Below are positions 25,214 through 37,713 of a stretch of DNA of 64,000 nucleotides, piece after piece. Every line of letters starts with the position of its first letter. Within the stretch, counting starts at the first letter, position 1. A model generated the notes under the pieces. It made no database searches. It was not told where the DNA came from and worked only from the letters and a program-made list of their open reading frames with translations. The position numbers and the translations under genes are program-made. The DNA is from Copromyces sp. CBS 386.78 (lineage: Eukaryota; Ascomycota; Sordariomycetes; Sordariales; Sordariaceae): NCBI GenBank assembly GCA_030685235.1, contig MU839192.1, positions 86,413 to 150,412 of the forward strand. The letters run 5' to 3'.

Positions 25214-25439
25214 TTTCCCCTTCTACGAAAAAAATAAATATTTACTATCTATAAAACTATACTAAATACAATTTATTATAAACATCTACTAAATCATCGC
25301 CATAACCGATTATTTTAATACTACTATATATTATATTTAATATTAAACCTCCTAATAAAAAATTCTAATACTGAATAATCTAATATATAATACCAAATAA
25401 CTATCAATATAATAATAAATTTAATAATTACTCAAATAA

Positions 25440-27620
25440 ATTCCCGATTTATCGTCGTCCTTATTAATATTTTCAAAATACCGAAACTAATAAAAAATAC
25501 TATAACGGGAATATTTACAACCGCTAGAAAAAAAGTCCTCCTAATTACGTTAATCCTCCTATTAACGCTAATTATTACAAATAGTTAAACAATAAAGAAA
25601 ACGTATAAAGGGTAAAATATTGTATCCGCTAGAATAGGCGGATCGTAAATTAAACTTATTAATACTAAGGATATTATAACCGAAATTAGCGCTAAAACAA
25701 GCGCTACAATTAATAGTAATTCCTAAAATTACATCAATTTACCAAATGTACTTAACCGCTAACAAAGCAAAAATACAACACAAAATTTCAATAATTTTAT
25801 ACAAAATAACAACTTCGTCCTTCAAATTACTTACTTCCTTATTTTAATACTAATTTAACTAAATTAATAACTATAATTACTAATTAAATACCTCTTATAC
25901 TACGCTAAGAATAATATTTATATTAATTATTTCAATAATATAAACCTCTTTTATAATTTCTTTAATAATAATTAGTAATTCCAATTAAATTAGCGTATTA
26001 GGAGCGACCTAAACGTAATATAAGAAGCCTATACAAATTAATATACCGCTAATCTATTCGGGAAGACTAATTATATAATTATAATATTATAATACTAAGA
26101 ATATAACCTTTATTAGGATCTTTTCGATAAAAAAAGGATCTCCGTCGTTAAATTTACTAAATGTAATATTAAAGGCATCTTTAATATAACGAACCAAACT
26201 ACTTTAAAAGAAAGAATCCTTTTTTACAAACTTCTCGAAATATTCCTTAATAATTTTACTAATCTTATTATAAAAATCGTCATTTATAGTAACGTTTAAT
26301 ATATAATAATCTTTATAATATATATCTTTAATTACCTCTATAATATCCGGGTAAAACTTATTTTAAATAACCGATTTATTAAGTTATATATTATTAATAG
26401 CGCGAGCCTAAATAATTCGTATAATTATCTACTAATTCTTCCGGGCTAATATCTATTTATTTTTAGCGGGGGTTGTAATAGCTTACGTAGTAAGGGCAGA
26501 ATTTTAAATAGCGGGAATAAAATGGGGACGTATTTAATTAAGAGCCTAATTAATTATAAAATTAATTTCCTATTATTTTTAATCGTTAGCGAAATCGTAA
26601 GCGTTAAATATAATAACGTAATTAATAGGGTTAACTAATTTAATAGTAACGAAACCTATTCCCAACCGATCGTTAATATATTATAAAACGAAAATAACCT
26701 CTATTAATTAACTACAATTATAAATATATATACCGTCGGAAAAAGGTACAATCAGGATAAAGGAGAAAAAAATATCCTTTTTAATGTATTTAATCGTCTA
26801 AGCGTGCGTATTATATATAAAGGGATTATAATCCTAGGGAACCTAATCCTACTAATCTCTAAAACTATTACTTTTAATTAATTTATTTGTAATTAGGGCC
26901 AATAAAATCGCTATAATTAAATAACTAATATTACCGCCTATTACTTATAAAATAGCCTAATCGAAATTAATTTGCACGCCTGTACGGTTAATCGTACTAT
27001 AAAAGACCGAAGTTAAAGTATTATCGTAGTAAACGAATAGGTAATTTACTATTATAAATAGGACGTAATAGCGACCGAACTATATAATTTTAGTATTATA
27101 TATTATTATACTGTTAAAAGCGAAAGACTTAATATTAAGAAAACGATCGTTAGGGTTATATAAACTGGTAGCCTTACTTAAATTAGTAATAAAATTAACG
27201 ATATACTATATATAAATATATTTAAAAAAGGCGTTCAATTTATTATTAGTCATACTAGCGACCAAATTTACAATAAAACTAAATAATATAATATAAAGCG
27301 AATTGTAACTTAAATTAATAGTTTTAGTAATATTATTTATAACTGTATAATAATTCAAATATTTAACTGTATTAGCTAGCGTAGAAAAGTATTAATCGGT
27401 CTTTAAACTAAGTAGGGAAAAGAGGCGATTTTAATTATACTAGCGTAATAACCCGTTAAAATTACTATAATAATTAATTTAATTAATAAATTTCGTTAAA
27501 TTAAGATCGCTAAAGACGTTAATATCCGCTATAATTATATTAGGTTACTATATTTTAAGTTAGGGTTAGCTAATTTTAACGGGGTAAGAGGGTAAGGATA
27601 AAGTAAATTATAATAATATT
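25440..27620 (-). pseudogene. Unassigned long ORF downstream of pol in Gy4 (ORF3)
   Basis: Read leftward with RIP stops taken as Gln, this makes one coherent frame of roughly 700 codons, clearly separate from pol. Legible segments include NRTGVQINFDQAILQVIGG, FRDQQDQVPQDYNPFIYN, KLVNPINYVIIFNAYDFAN and, near the C-terminus (about 25500-25720), a Cys-rich stretch with C-S-A-C and C-L-T-I-C spacings that could bind zinc. I recognise no family. It sits between integrase and the 3' LTR, where some retroelements carry accessory genes. It could also be a captured gene. Start and end are approximate. Confidence 0.6.
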
Positions 27621-28080
27621 ATTAATAGAATAAAAAAGTTTTTAAAAGAGAGGAAATAAATTTATATTATACTAAAAATTATATATGTATTAAGACTTTT
27701 AAATTCTACTTCTAATTACAACCTACTTACTTACTAAGGATTATTTACCTTAATTCCTATTACTTACTTTAATTAAATATATAACGTTATATTAGACTAT
27801 TATTCGAAAAAGATAGAATAAAAATAATAATACCCAATTTAACCGCTTTACTAACGTAATAATACAATTAATTAAATAAATATTTAAAAATCTTAATAAG
27901 CCAACCGTAAAAATTAGAAAGGAAAATAAAAGAAAGAAATAGAAAATTAAAATAATAATAAAAAATACTTTAAACCTTTTATAATTTTCCTATTCTCCCC
28001 CTTTCGAACGAAAAATCTAACGCTATTAATATTTCAACGGGCGATTAATATACTAAACGACCTTTTTACGAATATTCCTA
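27621..28080. other. Gy4 spacer between ORF3 and pol
   Basis: AT-rich with no clear frame. It contains a purine-rich tract on the minus strand (CGAAAGGGGGAGAATAG, about 27999-28015) that resembles a second, internal polypurine tract. Otherwise nothing recognisable. Confidence 0.4.
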
Positions 28081-30892
28081 AATAATAATTCTAATGGGTA
28101 TTTGTATTTAAATTCCTTTACTTTCTCCTTCGAATTCCTTATAAATTCCGTACGTAATTCCCAAATATTATCTTTATTTTAAAAACCGGTCTATTTAATT
28201 AAATATTTTACTTCTAACGGACTTTAATTCTTTACTACTAAATTTTTAACTTCCTATTCTTCTTAACCGTTAATTTTAATAAGCTTCGGCGGCAGCACTT
28301 TTCGATTAAACGGGTCCGAACCCTATACCGGCTTATAAAAATAGGCTACTAAAATAACCAGGTATATACACTAAATTCCTAACAAATTAAATTTATAAGT
28401 TAAAGGGCCGACCTTCTTTAAAATCTAATATAGTCCTATATATTCGGCGGAAAATCTCCTCTTCGGAGCGCCTAATAAATAGTAGCCTTTCCTAAATTAA
28501 AAATAAACTTTATTGCCAACTTCAAACGTAATTAATAAATATCTAATATTATATCGTTCTTTAATAGCTATACCGGCCCAATTAATAAACTTTATAGTTT
28601 CCAATTGGAATTTTTAATAGATTAACGCGAAAGATTCCGTAATTAACGCCTCCTCTATATCTAACGCTAATAAATTAAATACCGCTCAAAATTTAAATCC
28701 GTATACTAATTCGTTAAGAAATAAACTAATTATTAATTATATAGTATTATTTAAATTATATTATAAGGTAGCTAATATTAACGTCTACGGAAGTATATTA
28801 ATAACATACTATATATAAATTCCTATTTCGGCTATTTAATTTATATATTTAAATTAACCGTCTATTTAAATATAGTAGGCCGTTAAAAAGAGAAGATTAA
28901 CGGCTAAAGCTTCGAAAATACTCCTCTAAATCCTAAAAATAAATTTTAAATTTCGATTATTAATAATAATAACCAATAAACCCCAATTATAATATTATAA
29001 AACTTATAATAGAACGATTACCTATTTTTTCGCCCTATACGTTGAATAACCTACTAATAATAGGATTTTTTTATTAAATTTATAAATTATAATATATATA
29101 ATATTAAATTCGTCGAACTTTAAGAGGGACTATATAATATTAATAGATTTAATTATAAGTATATTAATAATCAAATTTATTATAATTATATAATAAAGTT
29201 GTAGGAATATTCGAATTAATAATAATTCGCCGGGCATTAATTATTAATTTTATTAATTTTAATAATATACTTTGTAATATTTAACGTATTTTCGAACTAT
29301 CTAAATTTTATATTTTATATAAAATTATAATAAATCCACTATTATACAATTAATATTAAAATAATATTTTTTATTATAAATTAATTCTAATATTTTCTAT
29401 ATATAAGTGTAAAGGATATATAAGCGCCTCTCGTCTAAATAATTAACGTAGAAAAGAAGGCCGTCGTTAATTATATAAGGATTAGCCGGGAGGTTAGGCC
29501 TTTTACTTAAGCGGCGTATATATATATAACCTAGAATATTAGTATTTACAATCAACCGTAAAACTCTACTATATTTCAAATCGGCGGGGTAAATATCTAC
29601 GAATATTTATTTAAAAGCGGGAGCGATAACCGGTAAAATTGTCCGAATATTTAAAGAAACTTCCGCGTATAAGAGGGAAAAAGCGTTAAAACTCTCTAAA
29701 TAACCGAAATAGGACTAGATATCAGTAAGTTCGTCCAATAAATTATTATTATTAGTGGCCTCGATTATAGGCAGCCTTAATAAGGCGTCGGGTATAATAT
29801 TTAATAGTCTTAGAATATAGAAAATATTTAAATTGAACTATAATACTTAATTAGTAGCGTTAGTAAATTTAAAGTTTATTTTCGCTAAATCTATTATTTT
29901 TAAAAATATATATTTAATAATATTAATAGTAGAGGCGTAATCTATAATAATATTTATAAATCGAATATTAAATTAAATTATCTTCTGTAATTTTTATAGT
30001 ACTTAAATAATAATAGCAATCTCTATTTCTATTAAATTATATTTCTTTTCTATTAAAGTTATTAATTTTAATAGGAAATAGATAGATTTAATTATTATTA
30101 ATAGGATTTTATTTATATTATGAATAAATTTGCTATTTTATTTGTATTTAAATTAGAGAATGTAAATATTATACGCTATATTATTAATATTAATTTTAAT
30201 AAATAACGTATCTATTTTAATATAATAGTATAAATACGTTTAATTATACAAATTTTCCTATATACTATAAAAGGCTTCGAACTCTTCCTTAATAAGCTCA
30301 AATTTAACTTTAAAAATATAAACCTTTCTCGCCTATTTTATTGCTCTTAGTTTTAAATTTCTTAATTCTCGTACTCGTTTTAACAACTCTATTTTCTTAT
30401 AATTAAATAACTCCTCCTTTATAGTAAATTATAGCATCCCTTAATATAACTAGTCGGCTATATTTAAATAAATCTCTAAAGCATTTAGCGTATTAAGGAA
30501 ATTAAATTTTTAGAACGCTTTAATATAGTTTTCTATATATTAACGACTTTAACCGTTAATAATATTATTAAGAAGTTAAATAGACGGGAAAATTATAAAT
30601 AATTTATAGGCGCTAATATAGACGCAATACTTATTAAGGAATACTATTACAATACTAATATACTCTAAATACTCCTCTTTAATATTATTAAAAATAATAA
30701 TATCGTTAATATAAGCGCGTATAAATAATCGGTAATTAAAGAATAATCGGTCTATAAAACGTTATACGAATACGGGCGAATTCTTAAAACTTATTAGCAC
30801 GATATTAAATTATTTAAGCCCGCGAAAGCTAATTACTACTATACGATTATAGTAGAGTATAAAAATTAATAATTAATAAAAAAATCTGGTAA
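28080..30892 (-). pseudogene. pol: Gy4 pol: distal RT, RNase H, integrase, C-terminal chromodomain-like tail
   Basis: The minus strand shows the RT catalytic box AYINDIIIFNN (30690-30720; YxDD with the first Asp as Asn). RNase H lies at about 29650-30300. The integrase N-terminal part is near 29400-29580 (GLLFYVNYLDERRLYI). The integrase C-terminal SH3-like region is near 28300-28600 (KGYYLPGAPKRRFSAEYIG), then a tail with EVKYLIK, suggestive of a chromodomain. Ti1 interrupts RT at 30892/30901. The order confirms gypsy. RIP stops throughout. Confidence 0.8.
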
Positions 30893-30900
30893 TATTAAAA

Positions 30901-31780
30901 GAGAAAGTCTTTTCGCACGGTCACGATTGTCTATTTGAACGGTGATCCACTTTTTCCCTCACACATATCCCTAACCCTCATGCGGCCACATATGTTATAT
31001 GTATTCTTTCGAAAATTTCGCCCAGAAATCTAGGCAATACTATTCTTTTATGCGTAATATTAGACCGTAGTGCCCAGACTAGATACGTACTTGTTACGGC
31101 TGTTAGCGATTGTTACAGCTGTTAGCGATTGGCTGTTAGCGATTATTACGGCTGTCAGTGACTGTTACGGCTGTTACGGCTGTCAGCGATTGTTACGGCT
31201 ATTAGCGACTGTTATAGTTGTTACGATTATTAGCGATTATTATAGCTGTTACGGCTGTTACGGCTGTCAGCGATTGTCAGCGATTGTTATAGCTGTTACG
31301 GCTGTTACGGCTGTTAGCGATTATTACGGCTGTTAGCGACTGTTACGGCTGTTATGGCTGTTAGCGATTGTTACGGCTGTTACGGCTGTTACAGCTGTCA
31401 CGGCTATCACAGCTGTTACAACTGTTAACAATTGTTATAGCTATTACGGCTGTCACGGCTATTACGGCTGCCAGCGATTGTTACGGCTATTACGGTTGTT
31501 ATAGCTATTACGGCTGTTACGGCTGCTAGCAATTGTTATAGCTGTTAGTAACTATTACGGCTGTTAGTAATTGGTTGTTAGCGATTGTTACGGTTGTTAG
31601 CGTACGTGTGTTGTATAGGGGTTAGATTGTGTAATGGGCTGTAATTTGGGGGCTTGGCGGTCGCGGTACGAGCGAGACTAGTGCTGGCGGGGAGGGGACG
31701 GCAGGGTTAGGGATATGTGTGAGGGAAAAAGTGGATCACCGTTCAAATAGACAATCGTAACCGTGCGAAAAGACTTTCTC
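30901..31780. mobile_element. Ti1: non-autonomous TIR element with 8-bp TSD and minisatellite core
   Basis: 880 bp. The 78-bp TIRs (30901-30978 and 31703-31780) are near-identical inverted copies starting GAGAAAGTCTTTTCGCACGG and ending CCCTAACCCT. An exact 8-bp TSD, TATTAAAA, lies at 30893-30900 and 31781-31788. Inside are about 110 bp of unique subterminal sequence on the left, a CTGTTACGG/CTGTTAGCGATT minisatellite and about 120 bp of unique sequence on the right. There is no transposase. The 8-bp TSD suggests a hAT- or Mutator-like helper, but the GAGAAAG terminus does not fix the superfamily. Same family as Ti2, in opposite internal orientation. Confidence 0.9.
31085..31600. repeat. Minisatellite core of Ti1
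   Basis: Built from 9-bp CTGTTACGG-type units interspersed with CTGTTAGCGATT-type 12-mers, irregularly ordered. The open frame over it, with repeated TAVSDC-like residues, is a product of unit lengths divisible by three and is not called as a gene. Confidence 0.85.
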
Positions 31781-31788
31781 TATTAAAA

Positions 31789-32730
31789 ATATTAAAAAAT
31801 TTCTTACCGATTATTCTATTAATTATATTTTCCTAGTCGGGCAATAAGTAGACGTCCGGTATTATAATACTATTTAGAGGGCGAAAATTAACGATTATTT
31901 AAAATTTATTAACGTTATTAACTTTCTACTATATAATAAAGACAAAGTACGTAATAAAAATAAGCTATAATATAAAGGATATTTTACCCTACGCGTATAA
32001 TTTATTGTGCTCCTTATTAAGGAATTCGCGGTCTTTAACTCTTAATAGGTAGGATTTAACGATTCTCCGCTAATTTTACTATCCTTTAACGAAGTCTATA
32101 TATATTTTATCTTCCTCCTTTATTAGAATAATCCCCTAATTTTTAAAAATATTAACATATTTATTTAGGAGGCTCTTTATTTATTAGGCAAAATTGGGGT
32201 TATTATTATAAATATTAATACTTATTTCGGAAGGAATAGATTCGATATTATTAAATTTATTTAATTTATATAATAGGACGCTAAAAACCTCTTTCCAAAT
32301 TACTATTTCTTTATTATTTTCGGTACTTTAATCGATATATATAGCGTATTATTTAGGGGAAAAGTTAATTTATATTTCGGGGGCTAAATAAACTATATTA
32401 AATATATTAAAAAATATAACCGTTTTAATAATTTTAGGCAACGGGCGTATAATTATATTAATTCGGGTACTTATAAGAATGAAAAGGTTATTATCAAATT
32501 AATTTAAGTATAGAATTACTTTAAGGGTTTTACTATCTATTATAATATTTAATAAATTAGGTAATTGAATATAAAAATTATAAGTAGGATATTTACTTAG
32601 GGAGCGCTAATTATTAAACTAGGCACTATATTAGACCGGAAGGATACTGGAATAATAAATTAGAAAGACTATATCTTATTTAGCGAAAATTTCGGCGATA
32701 AAGGTATCCTCTTCCGATTCGTCCTTTTTA
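31789..32730 (-). pseudogene. pol: Gy4 RT, proximal part
   Basis: Continues the RT across Ti1. The minus strand contains FRPLNSIIIPDVYLLP and IINRIIGKKFFNIF at about 31800-31920, the fingers region of a gypsy RT that uses a TIPDxYPLP-type motif. Upstream connects to the protease. Confidence 0.75.
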
Positions 32731-32739
32731 AAGAAAATT

Positions 32740-33150
32740 TCACCTTATACCTTTATATTAAATATAGATTTAAACGAGTAAAAAGTAGTATTAAAATTAA
32801 GCTTAATACTATAATTACGAAGAAAATCCGTTCTTAATAGTATATTCGGGCCTAATTCTTCGATTACTAATATAGAAATTTAGAAATAACTATTAACCTT
32901 AACGCCGTTAACCCTCCTTCCTATATAGAAATTAAATTCGGCTATAATATTAATAACTATTTTCAAATTAATTCCGTTTATAACGTTCGGCGGGAATTTA
33001 GTATATTAAATATTAAGGGAAAACTTTTCGATAAACGTCCAACTTACTACCGTTAAAGAATACCTAAAATTAAAATAAATAGTACCGGGAAATATATTTA
33101 AATTCGATTTAATATCGATCTTTAAATATAATATAGCCTTCTATAAATTT
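32740..33150 (-). pseudogene. Gy4 aspartic protease
   Basis: The minus frame has a protease-like body (FSLNI...FPPNVINGINLKIV) ending in the block EELGPNILLRTDFLRNYSI, matching the ILGxDFL helix of retropepsins. The catalytic DSG could not be read with certainty. Confidence 0.6.
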
Positions 33151-36100
33151 AATATTCCGTTTCGAGCGGTAATATCTATAATAACTTGGATAATCTATCT
33201 TTCTATAAAAGCTAATAGAATATATTAGCTTTTATACTAAATATCCAATAATTTAAGCTTCCGACCGTCTATTAAAATAAATAATTTTAATATAATATCC
33301 GCCTCCTTTACTTTCTTACCCTTATTTAAAGCCTTTTAAAAAATTCTAGGCGAAGTATCTTTAACCTTAGACGAAGGATTAAACGATCTACAAAACGCTT
33401 AGGCTATCTTTAAACGTTTAAGAACTATAATAAAATTAAAATTAGATAATAGATTTAATAATAAGGATTCGTCTTTATCGTTATATTTAATACTTACAAC
33501 GGGTATAATATTAATAATAATAATAGAAATCGTATAATTTAATATCGGAATTACAAAAGCCTAAAATATATTATTAAATATATTAATATAAAGTATAAGG
33601 GAACTAATAAAATAAGTAAAAGAAATATTATTATATTTAACAACAGAATTATTTATATTAAATTCAACTACCTCCTCCTTAAAATCACCTATAAAATAGT
33701 AACCTTAATTCTCTAAATAATTAACCTTATCTTCTACTTTAAATTCGTCTTCGAAGATAGTAATACTATAAATATAAATATAATAACCGTTTCGAAACTT
33801 AATCTATTTACTAAACTTCTTCTTAATACGCCGATAGTAATTGCCTAAATTAATAGCACCGGATTTATTAAAAATATTATTAATCTTCTAAAATAGAAAT
33901 TTAGGACGATTTCTTTCAATAAACCCATTATTATTCGAGAAAAAAATCCTTTTTATATATTCCTTTATTCTCGCCCTAAAACCTAATATAAATAGTAAAT
34001 ATAATATTTAATTTAATTATATTTTTAAAATCGTTATTAAAAGCGAGGTAAATTGAGCGAAGACTTTTAATAAAATCGACGAATTTACCCCGAATTAAAT
34101 TAATTTTTTCTTTAACGTTATTAATATATTATTTAAAAATATATTTAGGGGTAGGTTTAACATAATAGGACTTTAATTTAAAATATAAACTATTTTAAAA
34201 ACGAATATATAATTGAAAATTAATTAAATTACCCTATAATCGTATATATTTAAATAATTCCGTAGAAAAATTACGTAACGTTAAATCGCTTTTCTTATTA
34301 AACTTAATAGTAAAACGGTAAATATTGAACTACTTCTATACCTAATTAGGTTTAATTCCGAAAATATAATAAAGGGCTTTAATAATCTTACCTAGATTAT
34401 TACTAAACCTAACGTACTTACTTTAAAAGAATATACTAATTTACTAAGAAAGGGTAATACTATATAATAAATATTAAAAATTATTAGTAATTACTTCGCG
34501 TCGTTCGGTATAAATTAAGGTTAAATCTTCGAACGAATTAGTAAATAGGTAATAATCAGTAAAAATATTAATTTTACCATCTATATAAACTCTATAGCGC
34601 TTCTTATTTTTAAGAGTATTAAAATAGAATATTCCAATATTAAAAAACTTCTACTAAATTTATTTATTATTAATAATATTAATAAGAGTAGTCGATCTTC
34701 CGTTCTTATATTCTTTAAATTCGGTAATATAAGTATAAATTTCTTTAAATATATTATTAAAGAGAAGGGCGTTTTCCGATATAGTACTAATATTATTAGC
34801 TTCTTTTAACGGATAAGAGGAATTAGAAGAATTATTAGCGAAGTATATTAAAGTACGCTATTTATTATTGGGAGGAGTATTTTAACGGTTATTAAAATGC
34901 GATAAAGGGAAACCCTATTAAGCGGAAGCAAATTAATTATTAATAAATTAAATTAATAGAATATAAATTAAAGAAGTTTATATAGAAGTAAATTAAATAG
35001 GAGCTCTAAACGCCTAAATTAATATTTACTAAATTAATCGAATTTAATTAATTTATTCGATAAGGCGGGTACGTTATTTAACCTAACGATTATACTTTTC
35101 GGCTTTATTATTATTAACGGGCTATTAATCTTATTTAATAATTTCTTCGGGAATTATACTATTATTAACAACGCTTTTAAAAATTAGGTTATAACGTCCT
35201 ATAACCGGTAGAAAATTATTAATATATATATAGATAAGTAAATAGTTAAGATTAATAATTAATAATTAATAATTAATATAATCGATCTAAAGATTTTTTA
35301 TATAATTTATAAGGTTAATAGCGTCTTAAGGGTCCCTAGTACTAATTATAGTAAAATTAATAGTAGGACCGGAGATATTAGAACGTTAAAGCTAATTTAC
35401 TACCGTATAATTAAAAAGTTAACTAAAATACTACTATATAGTTATAAGAATTATAAGGCTAAACTTTAGCTTTATATTATTTTTAATAAAGTATAAAGTA
35501 TTTTAGACCGGATTAATAAAATAAACGGGAAATTTGTCGGCTATAGTAAATTCTAATAATTAATTTATATAATTTTACTATTGCTTCTATACGAATCGAA
35601 TTAATATTTCCACTTATACTATATTTGTAAAAGCCTTTGTAATAAGATTAGTAGTAAACTTTTTAATAAGGGCGGCGGCGGCGTCTATTACCGAATTTAT
35701 TCGGGAAATAATAAATTCAATAAGTGAGAGCTGGCGAATATAAATTTTAATCGACCGGATAAGCGGTACGTCGGCTATAATAATAAAAGCTTTAGAAGGA
35801 GCCGGCGGAAGCGGTGGCGTATTAATTATTCTAATTATATTAGAAAAATTAAGATTATTAGGATTTTGGGAATTAGTAATAGAAGAAGCGTTAATACTTT
35901 TAAAAATTGGTACGCGAATAGTAATATTAATAATATCTTCGCCCGTATTATAAGGAGCGGGTGGGGGAAATAACGGCTAAGTTTAATCTATTTCTACTTT
36001 TATAATTTCCTTTACCTTCTTATATTCCTTCTTTAAATTTATATAAAAAATTTATTAATACTTCTTCTTTAACTATATAAATTATTTATCTACTTTTCCG

Positions 36101-36681
36101 AAAGGTTAAATTTAACAGATTAGGATTAAATAATTATTAATTAAATTACAATATTTATATAGGACGAATACCACTTCTTTATCAGCTATATTATAATTGA
36201 CGACCTAGCCTTTATTATAATTATTAATAGCGAATTTTTCAAACCAATTTTTATTAATTCCGATATAGCCGTCTTCTTTAAAATAAAACTATATAGTTTT
36301 AATAATAAAATTACCGGCTATTATAATAAAATATTCTTCGTAGTAAATTTAAAGTTATTTAATAACGAACTAGTAAATTTATTATATTTTGTAAGTAATT
36401 TAATCGTTTTAAAGCTTAAAGGTTAATTTAAATTTATTATTATTTTCGGCTATTTTAAAGGCTAACCGTTAGATTTAAATAAATAAAGTATGTAAAAAAA
36501 GGGGTAAAAATACTATTTAAGAGGGTTTTACGTTGAAGAAATTAATTCGAATAAGTCTAATAAGTGGTAATAAATTTAATAAATTATTGTTAAAATTATT
36601 GTAAAGAATATAATTTCCCCTTTTACAAAAGGAAGAGAAGGGAATAATAAGGTCGATTTGAATTAAATTATAGGTATTACT
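33150..36681 (-). pseudogene. gag: Gy4 gag and 5' leader
   Basis: A capsid-like frame is legible at about 33900-34900: FEDLTLIYTERREVITNNF, SKYVRFSNNLGKII and QFNIYRFTIKFNKKSDLTLR. The 1.7 kb between about 35000 and the 5' LTR is AT-rich with no firm motif and is probably leader plus gag N-terminus. No zinc knuckle was identified. Confidence 0.55.
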
Positions 36682-37028
36682 TATTATATAAAGAGAATCT
36701 TTACAAATAATATTATAGATAATAATAATAATGGAAGATAAAGAGTACGATTAATTATTGGATAGAGTAATAGTACGTAATAATAGGCGATAATATTATT
36801 AAAGGAAGTGTAAGGTAATATTAACGAGAGCTTTAATTTAGGACTTTGTATACGATTTTATAGAGTATAAATAAAGTAAACGTTAGGTTAATATAATATA
36901 AATTAATAATTTAATTAACTTTGACGGAGGTTGATTGGGGAGTACTCTTATATAGTATGGACCGCTTAGATGAGCGCATGCTAAGATAGAGCGGGTTATC
37001 CGGGCATCTGCCTAGAATTCCCCTAATA
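36682..37028 (-). repeat. Gy4 5' LTR (347 bp)
   Basis: TATTATATAAAGAG...ATTCCCCTAATA, matching the LTR at 24867. Its distal third (about 36920-37028) is only lightly RIP-mutated (AGCGCATGC, GGGCATCTGCC retained), unlike the partner. Confidence 0.95.
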
Positions 37029-37033
37029 ACCCT

Positions 37034-37145
37034 CTTCTTCGTTATTATCTTAAGAAGCCTACGTAGAAGGAGGAGGAGGTTATATAGACGGGGGGGCTCG
37101 GAGCTAGATAGAATAACAAAAACTATATTTTATAGTACAGTACGT
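37034..37145 (-). pseudogene. Helitron protein, N-terminal fragment
   Basis: Immediately right of the Gy4 TSD the minus strand reads PPPPSTQASQDNNEEEG and continues in frame into IKQYKACKKYF left of Gy4. A Pro-rich, acidic N-terminus fits Helitron proteins. No convincing start codon remains; the sequence farther right becomes non-coding (37146 onward). The boundary at 37145 is approximate. Confidence 0.6.
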
Positions 37146-37247
37146 AAGGTTTACCTAGGGAAAAATTAATATAACTACAACGTTAAATATAACGATACAA
37201 AGAAAAGGAGCGAACAATAAGGCTAAGCTAGCTGAAAGCACTAAACC

Positions 37248-37540
37248 AAACTAGTATTAATTGCTTTAAAAGCACGCTAATTGCTAAAAGTAATATCGAT
37301 CGTATATAGTCGCCTATATATAAATAAAAGCGGGTATATATAGTCGATAATTGCGAGTAAACTAGTATTATTTACCCTAAAAATATACTAATTATTAAAA
37401 GTAATATTAATTAGAAGTAGTCGCTTATATATAAATAAAGGCGGGCGTATACAATTAATTATCACGAATATACCACTATTATTTACCCTAAAAACACGTT
37501 GGATATTAAAAGTAATTAGTTAATTATCGCGCAAACAGCC
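37248..37540. repeat. 111-bp tandem repeat, about 2.6 units
   Basis: Units start at 37248, 37359 and about 37470. Each contains an ACTAGTATTA-like start, a TTTACCCTAAAAA block, an ATTAAAAGTAAT block and a TATATATAAATAAA(A/G)GCGGG block. The third unit is truncated. The units differ mostly by RIP-type transitions. No function is evident. Confidence 0.8.
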
Positions 37541-37713
37541 GATATAAGGGCCGTCAAAATCCAGTCCGCATATAGCAGCTATACAATTGATCGTAATAAC
37601 TACTTAATTGGCAAACGTTATTGAAAAAAGTAGTATTCAATAGTATAGAATCGAAGTCGATTACATAGAAGCGAAAGCGGTTTATAAGTTATAGACTAGG
37701 GTAGGGTTATAAG

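Larger units (their letters stand above)
24867..37028 (-). mobile_element. Gy4: long Ty3/gypsy LTR retrotransposon carrying an extra 3' ORF, interrupted by Ti1
   Basis: 347-bp LTRs at 24867-25213 and 36682-37028, TSD ACCCT at 24862-24866 and 37029-37033. Own length without Ti1 is about 11.27 kb, roughly 4 kb longer than Gy1-Gy3. Minus-strand order is gag, protease, RT, RNase H, integrase, then an additional long ORF before the 3' LTR. The polypurine tract (minus strand GTAGAAGGGGAAA) abuts the left LTR. Its RT (FRPLNSIIIPDVYLLP) differs from the Gy1-3/6/7 type, so it is a different gypsy lineage. It inserted in the Helitron protein frame. Confidence 0.95.

Noticed and set aside
30969..30978. 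Interstitial telomere
   Set aside because: Only 10 bp of TTAGGG-like sequence, within a TIR; not a telomere tract.
31070..31336. ORF with repeated TAVSDC-like residues
   Set aside because: Translation of the Ti1 minisatellite; unit lengths divisible by three keep it open by chance.
31085..31600. CRISPR-like array
   Set aside because: Units are short, irregular and contiguous with no unique spacers; eukaryotic TIR element context.
24867..37028. Ty1/copia element
   Set aside because: Integrase lies downstream of RT and RNase H, and RT and integrase blocks are gypsy type.
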